Made by a program: the position numbers and the translations under genes. DNA of 64,000 bases from DATBLE01 sp963719325 (GTDB lineage Bacteria > Actinomycetota > Thermoleophilia > Gaiellales > Gaiellaceae). The notes beneath the pieces were generated by a model, which was not told the origin of the DNA, made no database searches, and saw nothing but the letters and a program-made list of their open reading frames with translations. Of this stretch, positions 16,093 through 24,524 are shown one piece after another. The stretch covers positions 124,001 through 188,000 of the forward strand of contig CAVRBW010000005.1 of the NCBI GenBank assembly GCA_963719325.1. Direction: 5' to 3'. Position 1 is the stretch's first letter; each line of letters starts with the position of its first letter.

Positions 16093-16683
16093 CTATCTCC
16101 AGAGGATGTTGCCCACGCGGATCAGCGTCGCGCCTTCCTCGGCCGCGACTCGATAGTCCTGACTCGTTCCCATCGAGAGCTCGACCAGCCGCAGACTCTC
16201 GGCAAGCTCGCGCAGGCGACGGAAATACGGACGCGACGCTTCCGGGTCTTCGGCAAGGGGCGGCATCGTCATCAGGCCGCGGACGTCCCGATAGCGCGTT
16301 ACGAATGCGTCGAGATCCTCGGGCGGAACGCCGGACTTGGTCGGCTCCCCGGACAGGTTGACCTCGACGAGCGCGGGAACCTCCAGGCGACGTGCGGTGG
16401 ACTCCGAGTCGAGCGAGTGGACCAGCTCGCAGATCCGGTTCACGACCTTCGCCTTGCGGCTCTGGAGGTGGCCGATGAAATGCCAGCGGAAGGCGTCGCC
16501 GTACACGGCGTGCTTCTCCTCGAGATCCTGAGCGCGGTTCTCGCCCACGATCTCGATTCCGGCTTCGGCGAGGATCGCCATGTCGTCGACCGAGACGTAC
16601 TTCGTGGCCGCGACGATCGCGACCCGGGGTCCGACCGCGTCGCGGATCGCCGCGTATCGCGTCCGGACCTCGTCAGGAGACAT
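16093..16683 (-). CDS. PLP-binding protein of the YggS/PLPBP family
   Basis: This 196-aa single-domain TIM-barrel protein binds pyridoxal phosphate without known catalysis and supports PLP homeostasis. The PLP lysine is K28 in AATKYVS. GENRAQDLEEK, WHFIGHLQSRKAK and LSMGTSQDYRVAAEEGATLIRVG (phosphate-binding) follow. It is about 30 residues shorter than E. coli YggS, with a short loop around residues 90-95. It overlaps pgeF by 11 nt and is part of the pgeF-yggS-sepF order typical of Gram-positives. Confidence 0.92.
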   Translation of the reverse strand: MSPDEVRTRYAAIRDAVGPRVAIVAATKYVSVDDMAILAEAGIEIVGENRAQDLEEKHAVYGDAFRWHFIGHLQSRKAKVVNRICELVHSLDSESTARRLEVPALVEVNLSGEPTKSGVPPEDLDAFVTRYRDVRGLMTMPPLAEDPEASRPYFRRLRELAESLRLVELSMGTSQDYRVAAEEGATLIRVGNILWR

Positions 16684-17386
16684 ACGCGATCAACCCCTGC
16701 CGGCCGGTCTTGCCGCCATCGCGCCGGTGCGAGAAGAAGAGCTCCGGGTTGCACGCCGTGCAGAGGTCGAGCCGCGAGACCTCGGCAACGCCCACGGCGT
16801 GGAGCGCCTGCTCGGTTGCGCTCCAGAGGTCGAGCTTGCCGTCGCGCACGATCGCCATACCGAAGCGCTCGCGGAACCGGGCGGCGACGTCGTCGCCGAC
16901 CTCGTAGCAGCACGGGCCGATTCCCGGCCCGATCGCCGCGGCGAGACTCCCTCCGTCCAGCGCGGCCGCAGCCGCCTGGACGATTCCCTCGAGCAGGCCG
17001 CGCCAGCCCACGTGGACGGCCGCGATCGCGGGCTGCTCGCCCTTCCCGCGCACGAGCGCGACCGGCAGGCAGTCGGCCGCGAAGACGAGCAGCGGCTCGC
17101 CGGGCACGTCCGACCAGAGGCCGTCGCCGGGTTCCCCCTGGCCGTGCGCCCGGCGCACGACCGGCCCGTGCACCTGCCGGCCGAAGCGAAGTAGGTCGGC
17201 GTCGGTTCCCGCCTCCGCGCAAAGCCTCCTCCGGTTCTCGGCGACATGAGCGGGGTCATCCGTTGTCAGGCGCCCGAGGTTGAGCGTGTCGTACGGAGGC
17301 TCGCTGACCCCTCCCACGCGCGTGGAAAAGGCAGCGGTGTACGGGCCGTGAGCATCCCAGCGGAAGAGTGGTAGTGCGCTAGCCAT
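16673..17386 (-). CDS. pgeF: Multicopper-fold purine nucleoside phosphorylase (PgeF/YfiH family)
   Basis: This 237-aa protein belongs to the former laccase-domain family, which has purine nucleoside phosphorylase/adenosine deaminase activity or peptidoglycan-editing effects. The zinc ligands are recognisable: RQVHGP (His), AADCLPV (Cys) and AVHVGWRG (His). The GPGIGPCCYEV block follows. The ATG overlaps the end of the upstream gene (ATGGCTAG, 8 nt) and its 3' end overlaps yggS. Confidence 0.92.
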   Translation of the reverse strand: MASALPLFRWDAHGPYTAAFSTRVGGVSEPPYDTLNLGRLTTDDPAHVAENRRRLCAEAGTDADLLRFGRQVHGPVVRRAHGQGEPGDGLWSDVPGEPLLVFAADCLPVALVRGKGEQPAIAAVHVGWRGLLEGIVQAAAAALDGGSLAAAIGPGIGPCCYEVGDDVAARFRERFGMAIVRDGKLDLWSATEQALHAVGVAEVSRLDLCTACNPELFFSHRRDGGKTGRQGLIAYVS

Positions 17387-19928
17387 CGATCAGCCGCCGC
17401 GCGGCGGCGAGCTCCGATTCCCGGCCGTCGAGGTCTCCGCGCAGCTTGCGGCGGCGCAGCTCGTCGAGCACCTCCCCCACTCGGGGCGATTCGGCGAGTC
17501 CGAGCGCCGCCAGGTCGGAGCCGGTGATGTCGAGCCGGATGGAGCGCAGGCGCTCGAAGTACTCCCGCAATGCCGGTACGTCCGCGACGGCGAGCGCGAA
17601 CAGAGGAGCGTCGGGCGCGTAGGGATCGGCCAGCGCGACCACCTCGGCGGGATCGGCTCCCCGGTCGCGCAGGCGCTCGATCAACCGCGGGCCGACGGTG
17701 ATCGCCGCAACGACGTGCTCTGCATCTCGGCGACGCATCGTCAGGCGGTCGAGCCACGCGTACGCCTCGTCCGGCGGAAGCCGCCTCGCGAGGACTGCAA
17801 GTCGCAGGCGCCAGTCCGGAACGTCGATCTGCAGCTCTGCCTTCAACTCGCGCAGACGGGCCGCCAGGGCAACGGCGTCCTCGTCGGCGGCGAGGTGCGG
17901 ATGGATCGCGCGGTCCGCCCCGAGCTCCGCCAGGCGCAGGATCGTGTGACCGACGTCGTCTTCCTCGAGAAGGGCGACGAGCTCGTCCCGCAGCCGCGAG
18001 CTCGAGAGATCGCCGACGAGGCCCATCTCGATGCACCCGCGTGCGAGCCTGGCCGTGCTCGCATCCATGCGAAAGCCGTAGCGGTTCTCGTACCGGATCG
18101 CCCGGAAGATGCGCGTTGGATCGTCGATGAAGGACAGGTTGTGGAGGACCCGGATCGTCCCCTCCGCGAGATCGCGACGGCCGCCGAACGGGTCGACCAG
18201 CCGGCCGAAGTCCTCGCCCTTGAGCGAGACCGCCATCGCGTTGATCGTGAAGTCGCGGCGGAAGAGATCCTCCCGGATCGACGCATGCTCGACCGACGGC
18301 AGCGCTGCCGGCGCGTCGTAGAACTCCGTCCGCGCGGTGACGACGTCGATGCGTTCGCGGTCGCCGTAGAGCACGACCGCGGTGCCGAACTTCTCGTGCG
18401 GCCGGCAGCGACCGCCAAGCTCGTCGGCGATCCGTCCGGCCAGCTCGATCGCGTCGCCTTCGACCGCGATATCGACGTCGAAGCTCTCCTCGCCGAGGAG
18501 GATGTCGCGGACCGTGCCGCCGACGAGGTAGACGCCGTCGTAGCCCTCGCTGGCGGCGGCAATCGCCTCAAAGGCCGGACGCAACCGCGTCAGCGCATCC
18601 AGCTCGGCGGCGACCGACCTCGCCGCGGCGCGAGGCTCCTCGCTCGGTTCTCGGAGGACGTCGCTTCGAGTGACGACGCCGACGAGCTTGCCGTCACGGA
18701 CGATCGCGACGCGACCTGCGTCGGCGGCCGTCAGCAGCTGGTGGAGCTCGGCGACGGACGTCTCCTCGACCGCAGTGGGGACGCGGCCGCTCATGATCGC
18801 CTTCACGGGCGCATGGGAGAGGCCGTGACCCATCGCCTTGTCGAGATCCTCGCGCCTGATCGCGCCGACGAGCTGGCCGCCGTCAGCGACGAGGATGCCG
18901 CTGACGCCGTGTCGCTGGCAGGCGACCATCGCCTTCGCGACCGGCTCCTCCGGCCCAACCGTTCGCGCGGGCTTCGACATCACGTCGCGAGCCGTCACGG
19001 GCCTTCGCGTCGACTGCGGCAAGGCCGCGAGAACGCGCTCGCGGGCATCGGCAAGCGATCCCTTGAACATCGCGGACGCCGCCGGGGCGTGTCCGCCTCC
19101 GCCCAGCGCCGCGGCCAGCGCGCCGGCGTCGAGCTCCGGCACACGGCTGCGCGTCACCGCGAAGACCCGGTCGTCCATCGCAACCAGCACGACGAGCGCA
19201 CGGCAATCGGTCAGGTCGACGATCTTGTGTGCCAGGTTCGAGACGCCTTCGACGTAGCCGGACCAGGGCACGGCTGCGACCAGAACCTGGATGCCTTCCA
19301 CCTCGTGCGGCTCCAACGCCTCCATCAAGGCGTTGAGGAGAGCCCGCTCTTCTTCGGCCAGAGGCGTGTGCAGAAACGACGCAATCGAGTCCTGGCGCGC
19401 GCCGTGCCGGATGCACCACGCCAGCGCGTCGCCGTCTCTCGGCGTCGCCGTCGGGTACGTCAGGGAGCCGGTGTCCTCGTGAATCCCGAGCGCGAATGCG
19501 GTTGCCTCGAGCTGCGTCACGGTCAGCTCCCTCTCGGCGATGACGCCGACCAGCGTGGTCGTCAGGGCACCGTCCGCGGAGATCACCGACGTCGCGGGAT
19601 CGGCCCAACGCGGCAACTCTCCGGCGTGGTGGTCGAAGACGACCTTCTCGACGGAGGGATCGAGTGCGACCGCCTCGAGCTCGCCGAGTCGTCCCGCACT
19701 CACCGTCTCGACGACGATCAGGCGGCGAATCGCGCCGGTGTCGATCCTCGACGCCTCGACGACGCCGAGCTCGTCCGCGTGCAACCGGTAGAAGTCGCGG
19801 ACATTCCGGTTCAAGGCCCCGGCGACGGCGACCGTCGCATCCGGATACAGGCGCCGTGCGGCCAGCTGCGACGCGAACGCGTCGAAGTCGGTGTTCGTGT
19901 GCGTCGCGATCACCGTCACGGCCTGCAT
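17379..19928 (-). CDS. DHH-CBS-CBS-tRNA nucleotidyltransferase fusion (CCA/A-adding or poly(A) polymerase class)
   Basis: This 849-aa multidomain protein starts with a DHH phosphoesterase domain at residues 1-290: THTNTDFDA near 10, the DHH triad at 99-101, and a DHHA1-type GGGGHAPAAS near 280. Two CBS domains follow at about 310-430. A class II nucleotidyltransferase head comes next, with LVGGTVRDILLG and DVDIAVEGD (DxD) at about 470-500, then RRDFTINAMAV and the body/neck helices. This architecture is known from Aquifex, Deinococcus and cyanobacteria, where such enzymes add A or CCA to tRNA 3' ends. The DHH-CBS half suggests a nucleotide-regulated RNase. It is coupled to pgeF by 8 nt. Confidence 0.9.
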   Translation of the reverse strand: MQAVTVIATHTNTDFDAFASQLAARRLYPDATVAVAGALNRNVRDFYRLHADELGVVEASRIDTGAIRRLIVVETVSAGRLGELEAVALDPSVEKVVFDHHAGELPRWADPATSVISADGALTTTLVGVIAERELTVTQLEATAFALGIHEDTGSLTYPTATPRDGDALAWCIRHGARQDSIASFLHTPLAEEERALLNALMEALEPHEVEGIQVLVAAVPWSGYVEGVSNLAHKIVDLTDCRALVVLVAMDDRVFAVTRSRVPELDAGALAAALGGGGHAPAASAMFKGSLADARERVLAALPQSTRRPVTARDVMSKPARTVGPEEPVAKAMVACQRHGVSGILVADGGQLVGAIRREDLDKAMGHGLSHAPVKAIMSGRVPTAVEETSVAELHQLLTAADAGRVAIVRDGKLVGVVTRSDVLREPSEEPRAAARSVAAELDALTRLRPAFEAIAAASEGYDGVYLVGGTVRDILLGEESFDVDIAVEGDAIELAGRIADELGGRCRPHEKFGTAVVLYGDRERIDVVTARTEFYDAPAALPSVEHASIREDLFRRDFTINAMAVSLKGEDFGRLVDPFGGRRDLAEGTIRVLHNLSFIDDPTRIFRAIRYENRYGFRMDASTARLARGCIEMGLVGDLSSSRLRDELVALLEEDDVGHTILRLAELGADRAIHPHLAADEDAVALAARLRELKAELQIDVPDWRLRLAVLARRLPPDEAYAWLDRLTMRRRDAEHVVAAITVGPRLIERLRDRGADPAEVVALADPYAPDAPLFALAVADVPALREYFERLRSIRLDITGSDLAALGLAESPRVGEVLDELRRRKLRGDLDGRESELAAARRLIDG

Positions 19929-19972
19929 CCCACCGCAGATTGTGCCTCCGCCGGCCGGGGGAACCGGCGTGG

Positions 19973-20365
19973 TCAGCCGGCCAGCGCTATCGCGTCGATC
20001 TCGACCAGCGCCCCTGAGGGGAGCGCCGCCACCCCGAGCGTCGCCCGCGCAGGCGGGACGCTGCCGGCGTGGCGGCGATAGACCTCGTTCATACCTTGGA
20101 AGTCGCCGAGGTTCTGCAGGTAGACGGTCGTCTTCACGATGCGGTCGAGTCCGCTCCCGGCCGCCTCCAGGATCGCCCGGAGGTTCGCGAACACCTGCTC
20201 CGTCTGCTCCTCGATGCCCTCGCCGACGATCTCGGCCGAGCCCGGCCGAAGCGCGAGCTGACCGGAGACGAAGATCAGGTCGCCCGCTCGGATCGCCTGG
20301 GAGTACGGCGCTCCCTGGAACGGGGCGGGCGCGGCTTCTGTGCGAACGGCTTGCTTCTCGGGCAC
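19973..20365 (-). CDS. ridA: RidA family (2-iminobutanoate/2-iminopropanoate deaminase)
   Basis: This protein of about 130 aa is of the YjgF/YER057c/UK114 fold, which hydrolyses reactive enamine/imine intermediates from PLP enzymes. PYSQAIRAGDLIFVSGQLAL at the N-terminal half and PPARATLGVAALPSGALVEIDAIAL at the C-terminus are diagnostic; the conserved Arg (PPAR) and Glu (VEID) are present. I chose GTG 20365 because AAAGGAG lies 6-7 nt upstream. It is the second gene after the HisB-like gene, 2 nt from its stop. Confidence 0.92.
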   Translation of the reverse strand: MPEKQAVRTEAAPAPFQGAPYSQAIRAGDLIFVSGQLALRPGSAEIVGEGIEEQTEQVFANLRAILEAAGSGLDRIVKTTVYLQNLGDFQGMNEVYRRHAGSVPPARATLGVAALPSGALVEIDAIALAG

Positions 20366-20367
20366 GG

Positions 20368-20886
20368 CTACTCCTTTCGCGGAACGCGGCACGCCTGCGC
20401 GAGCGCGACGCCCAATGCCTTGAACATCGCCTCGAGGACGTGTTGCGCGTCGTCGCCGGCGATCAGGCGAACGTGGAGGGTGATCCCGGCCCCTTCGGCG
20501 AACCGGCGGAGAAAATCGGTGACGAGGTCAGTGCCAAGCCCGCCGACGCGAGCGTCGGAGAGATCGACGTTCGAGGCCAGAAGAGGACGGTCCGAGACCT
20601 CCAGGACGACATGCGCGAGCGCCTCGTCGACCGGGAGCACGGCCGAGCCGTAACCCCGGACGCCGCGCATCCGGAGCTGCTTGGAGAGCGCCGCGCCGAG
20701 CCCGTCTGCAGCCCCCACGGCTTCGGCCGCGGAGTCGCCTGGCGGAAGCGCGAGCACCACGTCGAACCGCGCGTACTCGGCGAGGAGCGCCAGCAGCCGG
20801 TCGAGCGGAGGAAAGCCCGTGTCGACGTTCGCGCGGCCGGTGCCGGCTGTTGTGACACGAACGCGGGCGCGCTTAGCCGTCGCCAT
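20368..20886 (-). CDS. HisB-like (imidazoleglycerol-phosphate dehydratase fold) protein lacking most metal ligands
   Basis: This 172-aa protein keeps the HisB tandem-repeat pattern: RVRVTTAGTGRANVDTGFPPLD, then LPVDEALAHVVLEVSDRPLL, then DAQHVLEAMFKALGVALAQA. Real HisB coordinates two Mn ions through His/Glu in DHML, HHTVED and HH..E. Here the first is DRLL (R30), the second region reads GDSAAEAVG (50-58) with no His pair, and the third is QHVLE (148-152), with only one His and the Glu left. It is therefore unlikely to be a normal dehydratase. It sits between murA and ridA rather than in a his operon. TACGCT at 20925-20930 is a possible -10. An ATG 10 nt later (20914) opens a 13-codon frame overlapping the start out of frame. 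The function is unknown. Confidence 0.75.
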   Translation of the reverse strand: MATAKRARVRVTTAGTGRANVDTGFPPLDRLLALLAEYARFDVVLALPPGDSAAEAVGAADGLGAALSKQLRMRGVRGYGSAVLPVDEALAHVVLEVSDRPLLASNVDLSDARVGGLGTDLVTDFLRRFAEGAGITLHVRLIAGDDAQHVLEAMFKALGVALAQACRVPRKE

Positions 20887-20990
20887 CGTGGGAACGCTCC
20901 GGGACAGAGGGCATCGGCCCGACGAGCGTACCGCAGCGGCGAGGCCGCACCGGCCCGAGTCGGCAGGACGTCGCCGAGCGCTGAGGGGCT

Positions 20991-22274
20991 CTAGCCCTCG
21001 GATCGCTCGATGCGGGCACCGAGCTGGCGCAGCCGTTCGTCGATCCGCTCGTAGCCCTTGTCGATCTGATGCGCGGCGCCGATCGTCGAGCGCCCTTCGG
21101 CGCAGAGGCCGGCGAGCAACATCGCCATTCCCGCGCGGATGTCCGGGCTCTCCATCCGCTGTCCGACCAGGCGGGCGGGGCCGGTGACGACGGCTCGATG
21201 CGGGTCGCAGAGGATGATCCGCGCACCCATCATCACGAGCTTGTCGACGAAGAACAGGCGGCTCTCGAACATCTTCTCGAAGATCAGGACAGTCCCGTAC
21301 GCCTGCGTGGCGACGGTGAGGGCGATCGACGTCAGGTCGGCGGGGAACGCCGGCCAGGGGCCGTCCTCGACCTTCGGGATGTGACCGCCGAGGTCGTCCT
21401 CGACGATCAGCTCCTGCTGAGGCGAGACGTGGACGGAGGTGCCCCGGATCTCTGCGCGAACCCCGAGTCGCTCGAACGCCGGCAGGATCGAGACGAGATC
21501 CTTCGGCTCCGCGTTCTCGATCGTGACGTCGCTGGACGTCATCGCCGCCAGCCCGATGAAGCTCGCGACCTCGATGTGGTCGGGCCCGATGCGCCACTCG
21601 CCGCCGGCGAGCGACGGGACGCCCCGGATGCGCAGGACATTCGACTCGATCCCGTCGATGTCGGCGCCGAGCGAGACGAGGAAGCGACACAGGTCCTGGA
21701 CGTGCGGCTCGCAGGCGGCGTTCCCGATCACCGTCTCGCCCGGAGTCAAGACGGCGGCCATGACCGCGTTCTCCGTGCCCATCACGCTCGCCTCGTCGAG
21801 GAAGACCTGCTCCCCACGGAGGCCCGACCCGGCGCGAATCTCGTAGCGCTCGCCGATCTCGATCTCCGCGCCCATGCCTGCGAATGCGCGGATGTGGGGA
21901 TCCAGCCTTCGCCTGCCGATGACGTCGCCGCCCGGAGGCGGCACGCTCGCTCGACCGAGCCGGGCAAGCAGCGGTCCCGCGAGGAGGAACGACGCTCGCA
22001 TACGACTGCAGAGCACCGGATCGAGCTCGTGCCGGTCGACGTCGGCCCCGTCGACGCGCACCTCGTTCGGACCAGTCCACGTCACGTCGGCGCCGATGTC
22101 GGCTAGCAGCTCGAGCATCGTGTCGACGTCGCGAATCCTGGGGACGTTCGACAGCGAGACGGGCTCTGAGGCGAGGATCGTGGCAGCGAGGATCGGCAGC
22201 GCACCGTTCTTGTTTCCGGCGACCTTTACCGTCCCCGAGAGGGGGTGGCCCCCCTCGATCACGAATGCTTCCAT
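20991..22274 (-). CDS. murA: UDP-N-acetylglucosamine 1-carboxyvinyltransferase (MurA), Cys-to-Asp variant
   Basis: This 427-aa EPSP-synthase-fold enzyme transfers enolpyruvate to UDP-GlcNAc, the first committed step of peptidoglycan synthesis. AGNKNGALPI supplies K22 and N23. The catalytic loop reads PPGGDVIGRRRLD, with Asp at residue 117 where E. coli has Cys115. This is the fosfomycin-insensitive form known in Mycobacterium and Chlamydia. FPADL (D), FESRL (R) and DIRAG (R) match other active-site residues. The residue matching E. coli Arg397 is Lys406 (DKGYERID). The start is ATG 22274; a GTG at 22304 is possible. It lies divergent to the HD gene. Confidence 0.9.
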   Translation of the reverse strand: MEAFVIEGGHPLSGTVKVAGNKNGALPILAATILASEPVSLSNVPRIRDVDTMLELLADIGADVTWTGPNEVRVDGADVDRHELDPVLCSRMRASFLLAGPLLARLGRASVPPPGGDVIGRRRLDPHIRAFAGMGAEIEIGERYEIRAGSGLRGEQVFLDEASVMGTENAVMAAVLTPGETVIGNAACEPHVQDLCRFLVSLGADIDGIESNVLRIRGVPSLAGGEWRIGPDHIEVASFIGLAAMTSSDVTIENAEPKDLVSILPAFERLGVRAEIRGTSVHVSPQQELIVEDDLGGHIPKVEDGPWPAFPADLTSIALTVATQAYGTVLIFEKMFESRLFFVDKLVMMGARIILCDPHRAVVTGPARLVGQRMESPDIRAGMAMLLAGLCAEGRSTIGAAHQIDKGYERIDERLRQLGARIERSEG

Positions 22275-22309
22275 CAGCTTCGACGCAACTGCCGCCCCGG
22301 GCACCGGGG

Positions 22310-22315
22310 TAGGCT
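22310..22315 (+). promoter_or_regulatory. Leaderless -10 element of the HD gene
   Basis: TAGGCT ends 7 nt before the ATG at 22323, and no SD is present. It lies in the 48-nt gap between divergent murA and the HD gene. Confidence 0.5.
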
Positions 22316-22322
22316 AGCGGAC

Positions 22323-22886
22323 ATGTCGAATCCGACTCGTGACCAGGCCTGGGACACGCTCAATCGTTACACGAAGAGCGAGTCGCTCCTGCGTCACGCG
22401 CTTGCGGTCGAGGCGTCGGTTCGCTGGTACGCCCGGCGGTTCGGTGAGGATGAGGAGCTCTGGGGCTCGACTGCTCTGCTGCACGACTTCGACTACGAGA
22501 TCCACCCCACGCTCGACCAGCATCCACAGGACGGAGCCCCGATCCTGCGTGAGGAGGGCTATCCGGACGAGGTCGTGAACGCGGTGCTCTCCCATGCCGA
22601 GCACCTGGCGATTCCTCGTGACACCCCGCTGAAGAAGACGCTCTTCGCGTGTGACGAGCTGTCCGGCTTCGTCCATGCATGCGGACTGGTGCGTCCCGAC
22701 GGGATCGCCACCCTCGAGCCGCGCTCCGTGCTGAAGAAGCTGCGCCAGCCGTCGTTCGCGGCAGGCGTTCACCGGGACGAGGTGTATGCCGGTGCGGAGC
22801 TCCTCGGGATCGAGCTCGACGAGCACATCGCGAACGTGATCGAAGCGCTGCGCCCGATCGCTCAGCAGCTCGGTTTACGCACTTAG
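22323..22886 (+). CDS. HD-superfamily hydrolase
   Basis: This 187-aa protein has the HD metal-binding set: HALAVEASVRWYA (first His, about residue 22), STALLHDFDYE (HD pair, about 50-56), HPTLDQHPQDGAPIL, and VLSHAEHL (His, about 88-95). HD proteins are metal-dependent phosphohydrolases acting on nucleotides; the specific substrate cannot be told. It is related to uncharacterised HDIG-like proteins with hydrolase annotations. The gene stands alone on the plus strand with a leaderless-type promoter. It stops 4 nt before the convergent gene end. Confidence 0.85.
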   Translation: MSNPTRDQAWDTLNRYTKSESLLRHALAVEASVRWYARRFGEDEELWGSTALLHDFDYEIHPTLDQHPQDGAPILREEGYPDEVVNAVLSHAEHLAIPRDTPLKKTLFACDELSGFVHACGLVRPDGIATLEPRSVLKKLRQPSFAAGVHRDEVYAGAELLGIELDEHIANVIEALRPIAQQLGLRT

Positions 22887-22890
22887 AGCC

Positions 22891-24474
22891 TTAGCGCTTG
22901 CCGAGGACGACCGTCGTCGTCTTCGTCAGCTTCCGCATCTCCGAATGGACGCTCCAGACGATCCGGTAACGGCCCGGATGCGAAATCTTCGGGAGGCGGA
23001 ACTCGACGATCGACGTCCCGGGCGCAACGATGAACAGCCAGCGGTGCGGCTTCTTCAGCTCCGGACCGGTCATCGAGACGGACGCGAGCGCGCGATGGCT
23101 CGCCTTCACTCGAGTCGACAGCGATTTTGCGCCGACCTTCAGGTTCACCCGACCCGGTGCGGCGAAGACGAACTTGTTCGCCAGCGAGCGGATCCTCACG
23201 TTGACGGCCTTGCTCGCGTTGCCGACCTTGTCGAACGCTCGCACCTTCACGTAGGTGAGCTTCTGGACCGAGAAGGGGCCGTCGTACTCGGCACCGTGGT
23301 CGGAGGTCGGCGCCGTGCCGTCGAACGTGTAGCGAATGGCCTCCAGGCCCGAACCAGTGTCCGCCGCCGAGAACGTCACGGCCACTCTCTTCGGGTACGC
23401 GGCACCGTGGCAGGGCTTGCCGTTGCAGCGGATCGACAATGTCGGCGGAGTCGGATCGGCCGTCAGCGTGAACGGGGCGGCCTCCGAGGCGATCCCGGTT
23501 CCGTTGATCGCCGAGACCGGAAACGTGCCGGCAGGCACGCTCTCGCCCGAGGGGAAGCTGTATGTGCGACTCGGCCCGGATCCGGCGACGGCCGCGCCCG
23601 TGAGACCCGGGAACCCGTACGAGCCGATGCCCGACTCGCCGTCGATCGACGTCGCGGTGACGGTGAGGCTGACGGGGCCCGAAGCGCGGTAGTACACGAC
23701 CGACCCGGACGCGGCCGTGTGCGACAGGCCGCTGAAGGAGAGGGCCGGCGCGCCCGGCGCCGTGGTGTCGACCTTCGCGTCCGCCGACGCGGCCGAGGCC
23801 GTCGAGAGATTGCCGACGTTGTCGGCGATCTTGTACTGGTAGCGATAGCAGTTACCGCCCGTGACAGACGCGTCGGCTCCACCGGACAGGGTCACCGGGG
23901 CGAACGAGCCGAAGGTTCCACAGGTCTCGTTTGCATAGGTCGCGGACGCCCGTTCGACGACCCCGGTCGAGCTGTCCACCCCCGCACCCGAGTCGGTTCC
24001 GGTCCCGAGCAGCAGCGGAACCGATGTGGCCCCGAAGCCTGGCCCGCCGTTGAGCGCGACCGTCTGGCCGGAAGGGGCGGTCGTGTCGGCCGTCACCGTG
24101 AACGCGGCGCTCTTGTCCTCGTCGGCCTTGCCTGTCGCCTTGACCGTCTTCGAGCCCGAGTCGCTCGTGCTCGCCGTCCAGTCGTAGGTTCGGGTGTACG
24201 GGCTGTCGTCGTCTTCGAACGAGTCCGACCCGAAGGCCGAGGGGAACTCCACGTTGTCGATCTCGGTGCCGTCGTCGGTCTTCGTCGTCGCCTTGACGGT
24301 GAAGCTCCCGCTGTTCGAGCCGGTCGGGGCGTAGTAGAGCGTCGTCCCGGAGATGTACGAGTACGGCGACGACTCGCTGAGGCTCAACGTGAGCTTGGTG
24401 ATGTCCGCGAACGACTCGCCGGCGACGACGGCGCCGACGGCCAAGCACGCGACGAGTGCGGCGATGACTTTCAC
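22891..24474 (-). CDS. Secreted Ig-like/beta-sandwich repeat protein with CHB_HEX-type C-terminal module
   Basis: This 527-aa protein has an N-terminal signal peptide (VKVIAALVACLAVGAVVAGESFA) and no other membrane segment. The mature part is Thr/Ser/Gly-rich with several Ig-like units that carry DTTAPS, DTTAPGAP and DPTPPTL linkers. A module near residues 395-445 (IRYTFDGTAPTSDHGAEYDGPF, then VKVRAFDKVGNASKAV) resembles the C-terminal domain of chitobiase/beta-hexosaminidase. Cysteine pairs (NETCGTF, NCYRY; RCNGKPCHG) may be disulfides. The likely role is cell-surface adhesion or matrix; this is inference. The GTG start was chosen by signal peptide. Confidence 0.75.
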   Translation of the reverse strand: MKVIAALVACLAVGAVVAGESFADITKLTLSLSESSPYSYISGTTLYYAPTGSNSGSFTVKATTKTDDGTEIDNVEFPSAFGSDSFEDDDSPYTRTYDWTASTSDSGSKTVKATGKADEDKSAAFTVTADTTAPSGQTVALNGGPGFGATSVPLLLGTGTDSGAGVDSSTGVVERASATYANETCGTFGSFAPVTLSGGADASVTGGNCYRYQYKIADNVGNLSTASAASADAKVDTTAPGAPALSFSGLSHTAASGSVVYYRASGPVSLTVTATSIDGESGIGSYGFPGLTGAAVAGSGPSRTYSFPSGESVPAGTFPVSAINGTGIASEAAPFTLTADPTPPTLSIRCNGKPCHGAAYPKRVAVTFSAADTGSGLEAIRYTFDGTAPTSDHGAEYDGPFSVQKLTYVKVRAFDKVGNASKAVNVRIRSLANKFVFAAPGRVNLKVGAKSLSTRVKASHRALASVSMTGPELKKPHRWLFIVAPGTSIVEFRLPKISHPGRYRIVWSVHSEMRKLTKTTTVVLGKR

Positions 24475-24524
24475 GCCAGAGAGATCGACGGGAACGGCCC
24501 TGTGCTTTAGCCGGACTTGGCAGA

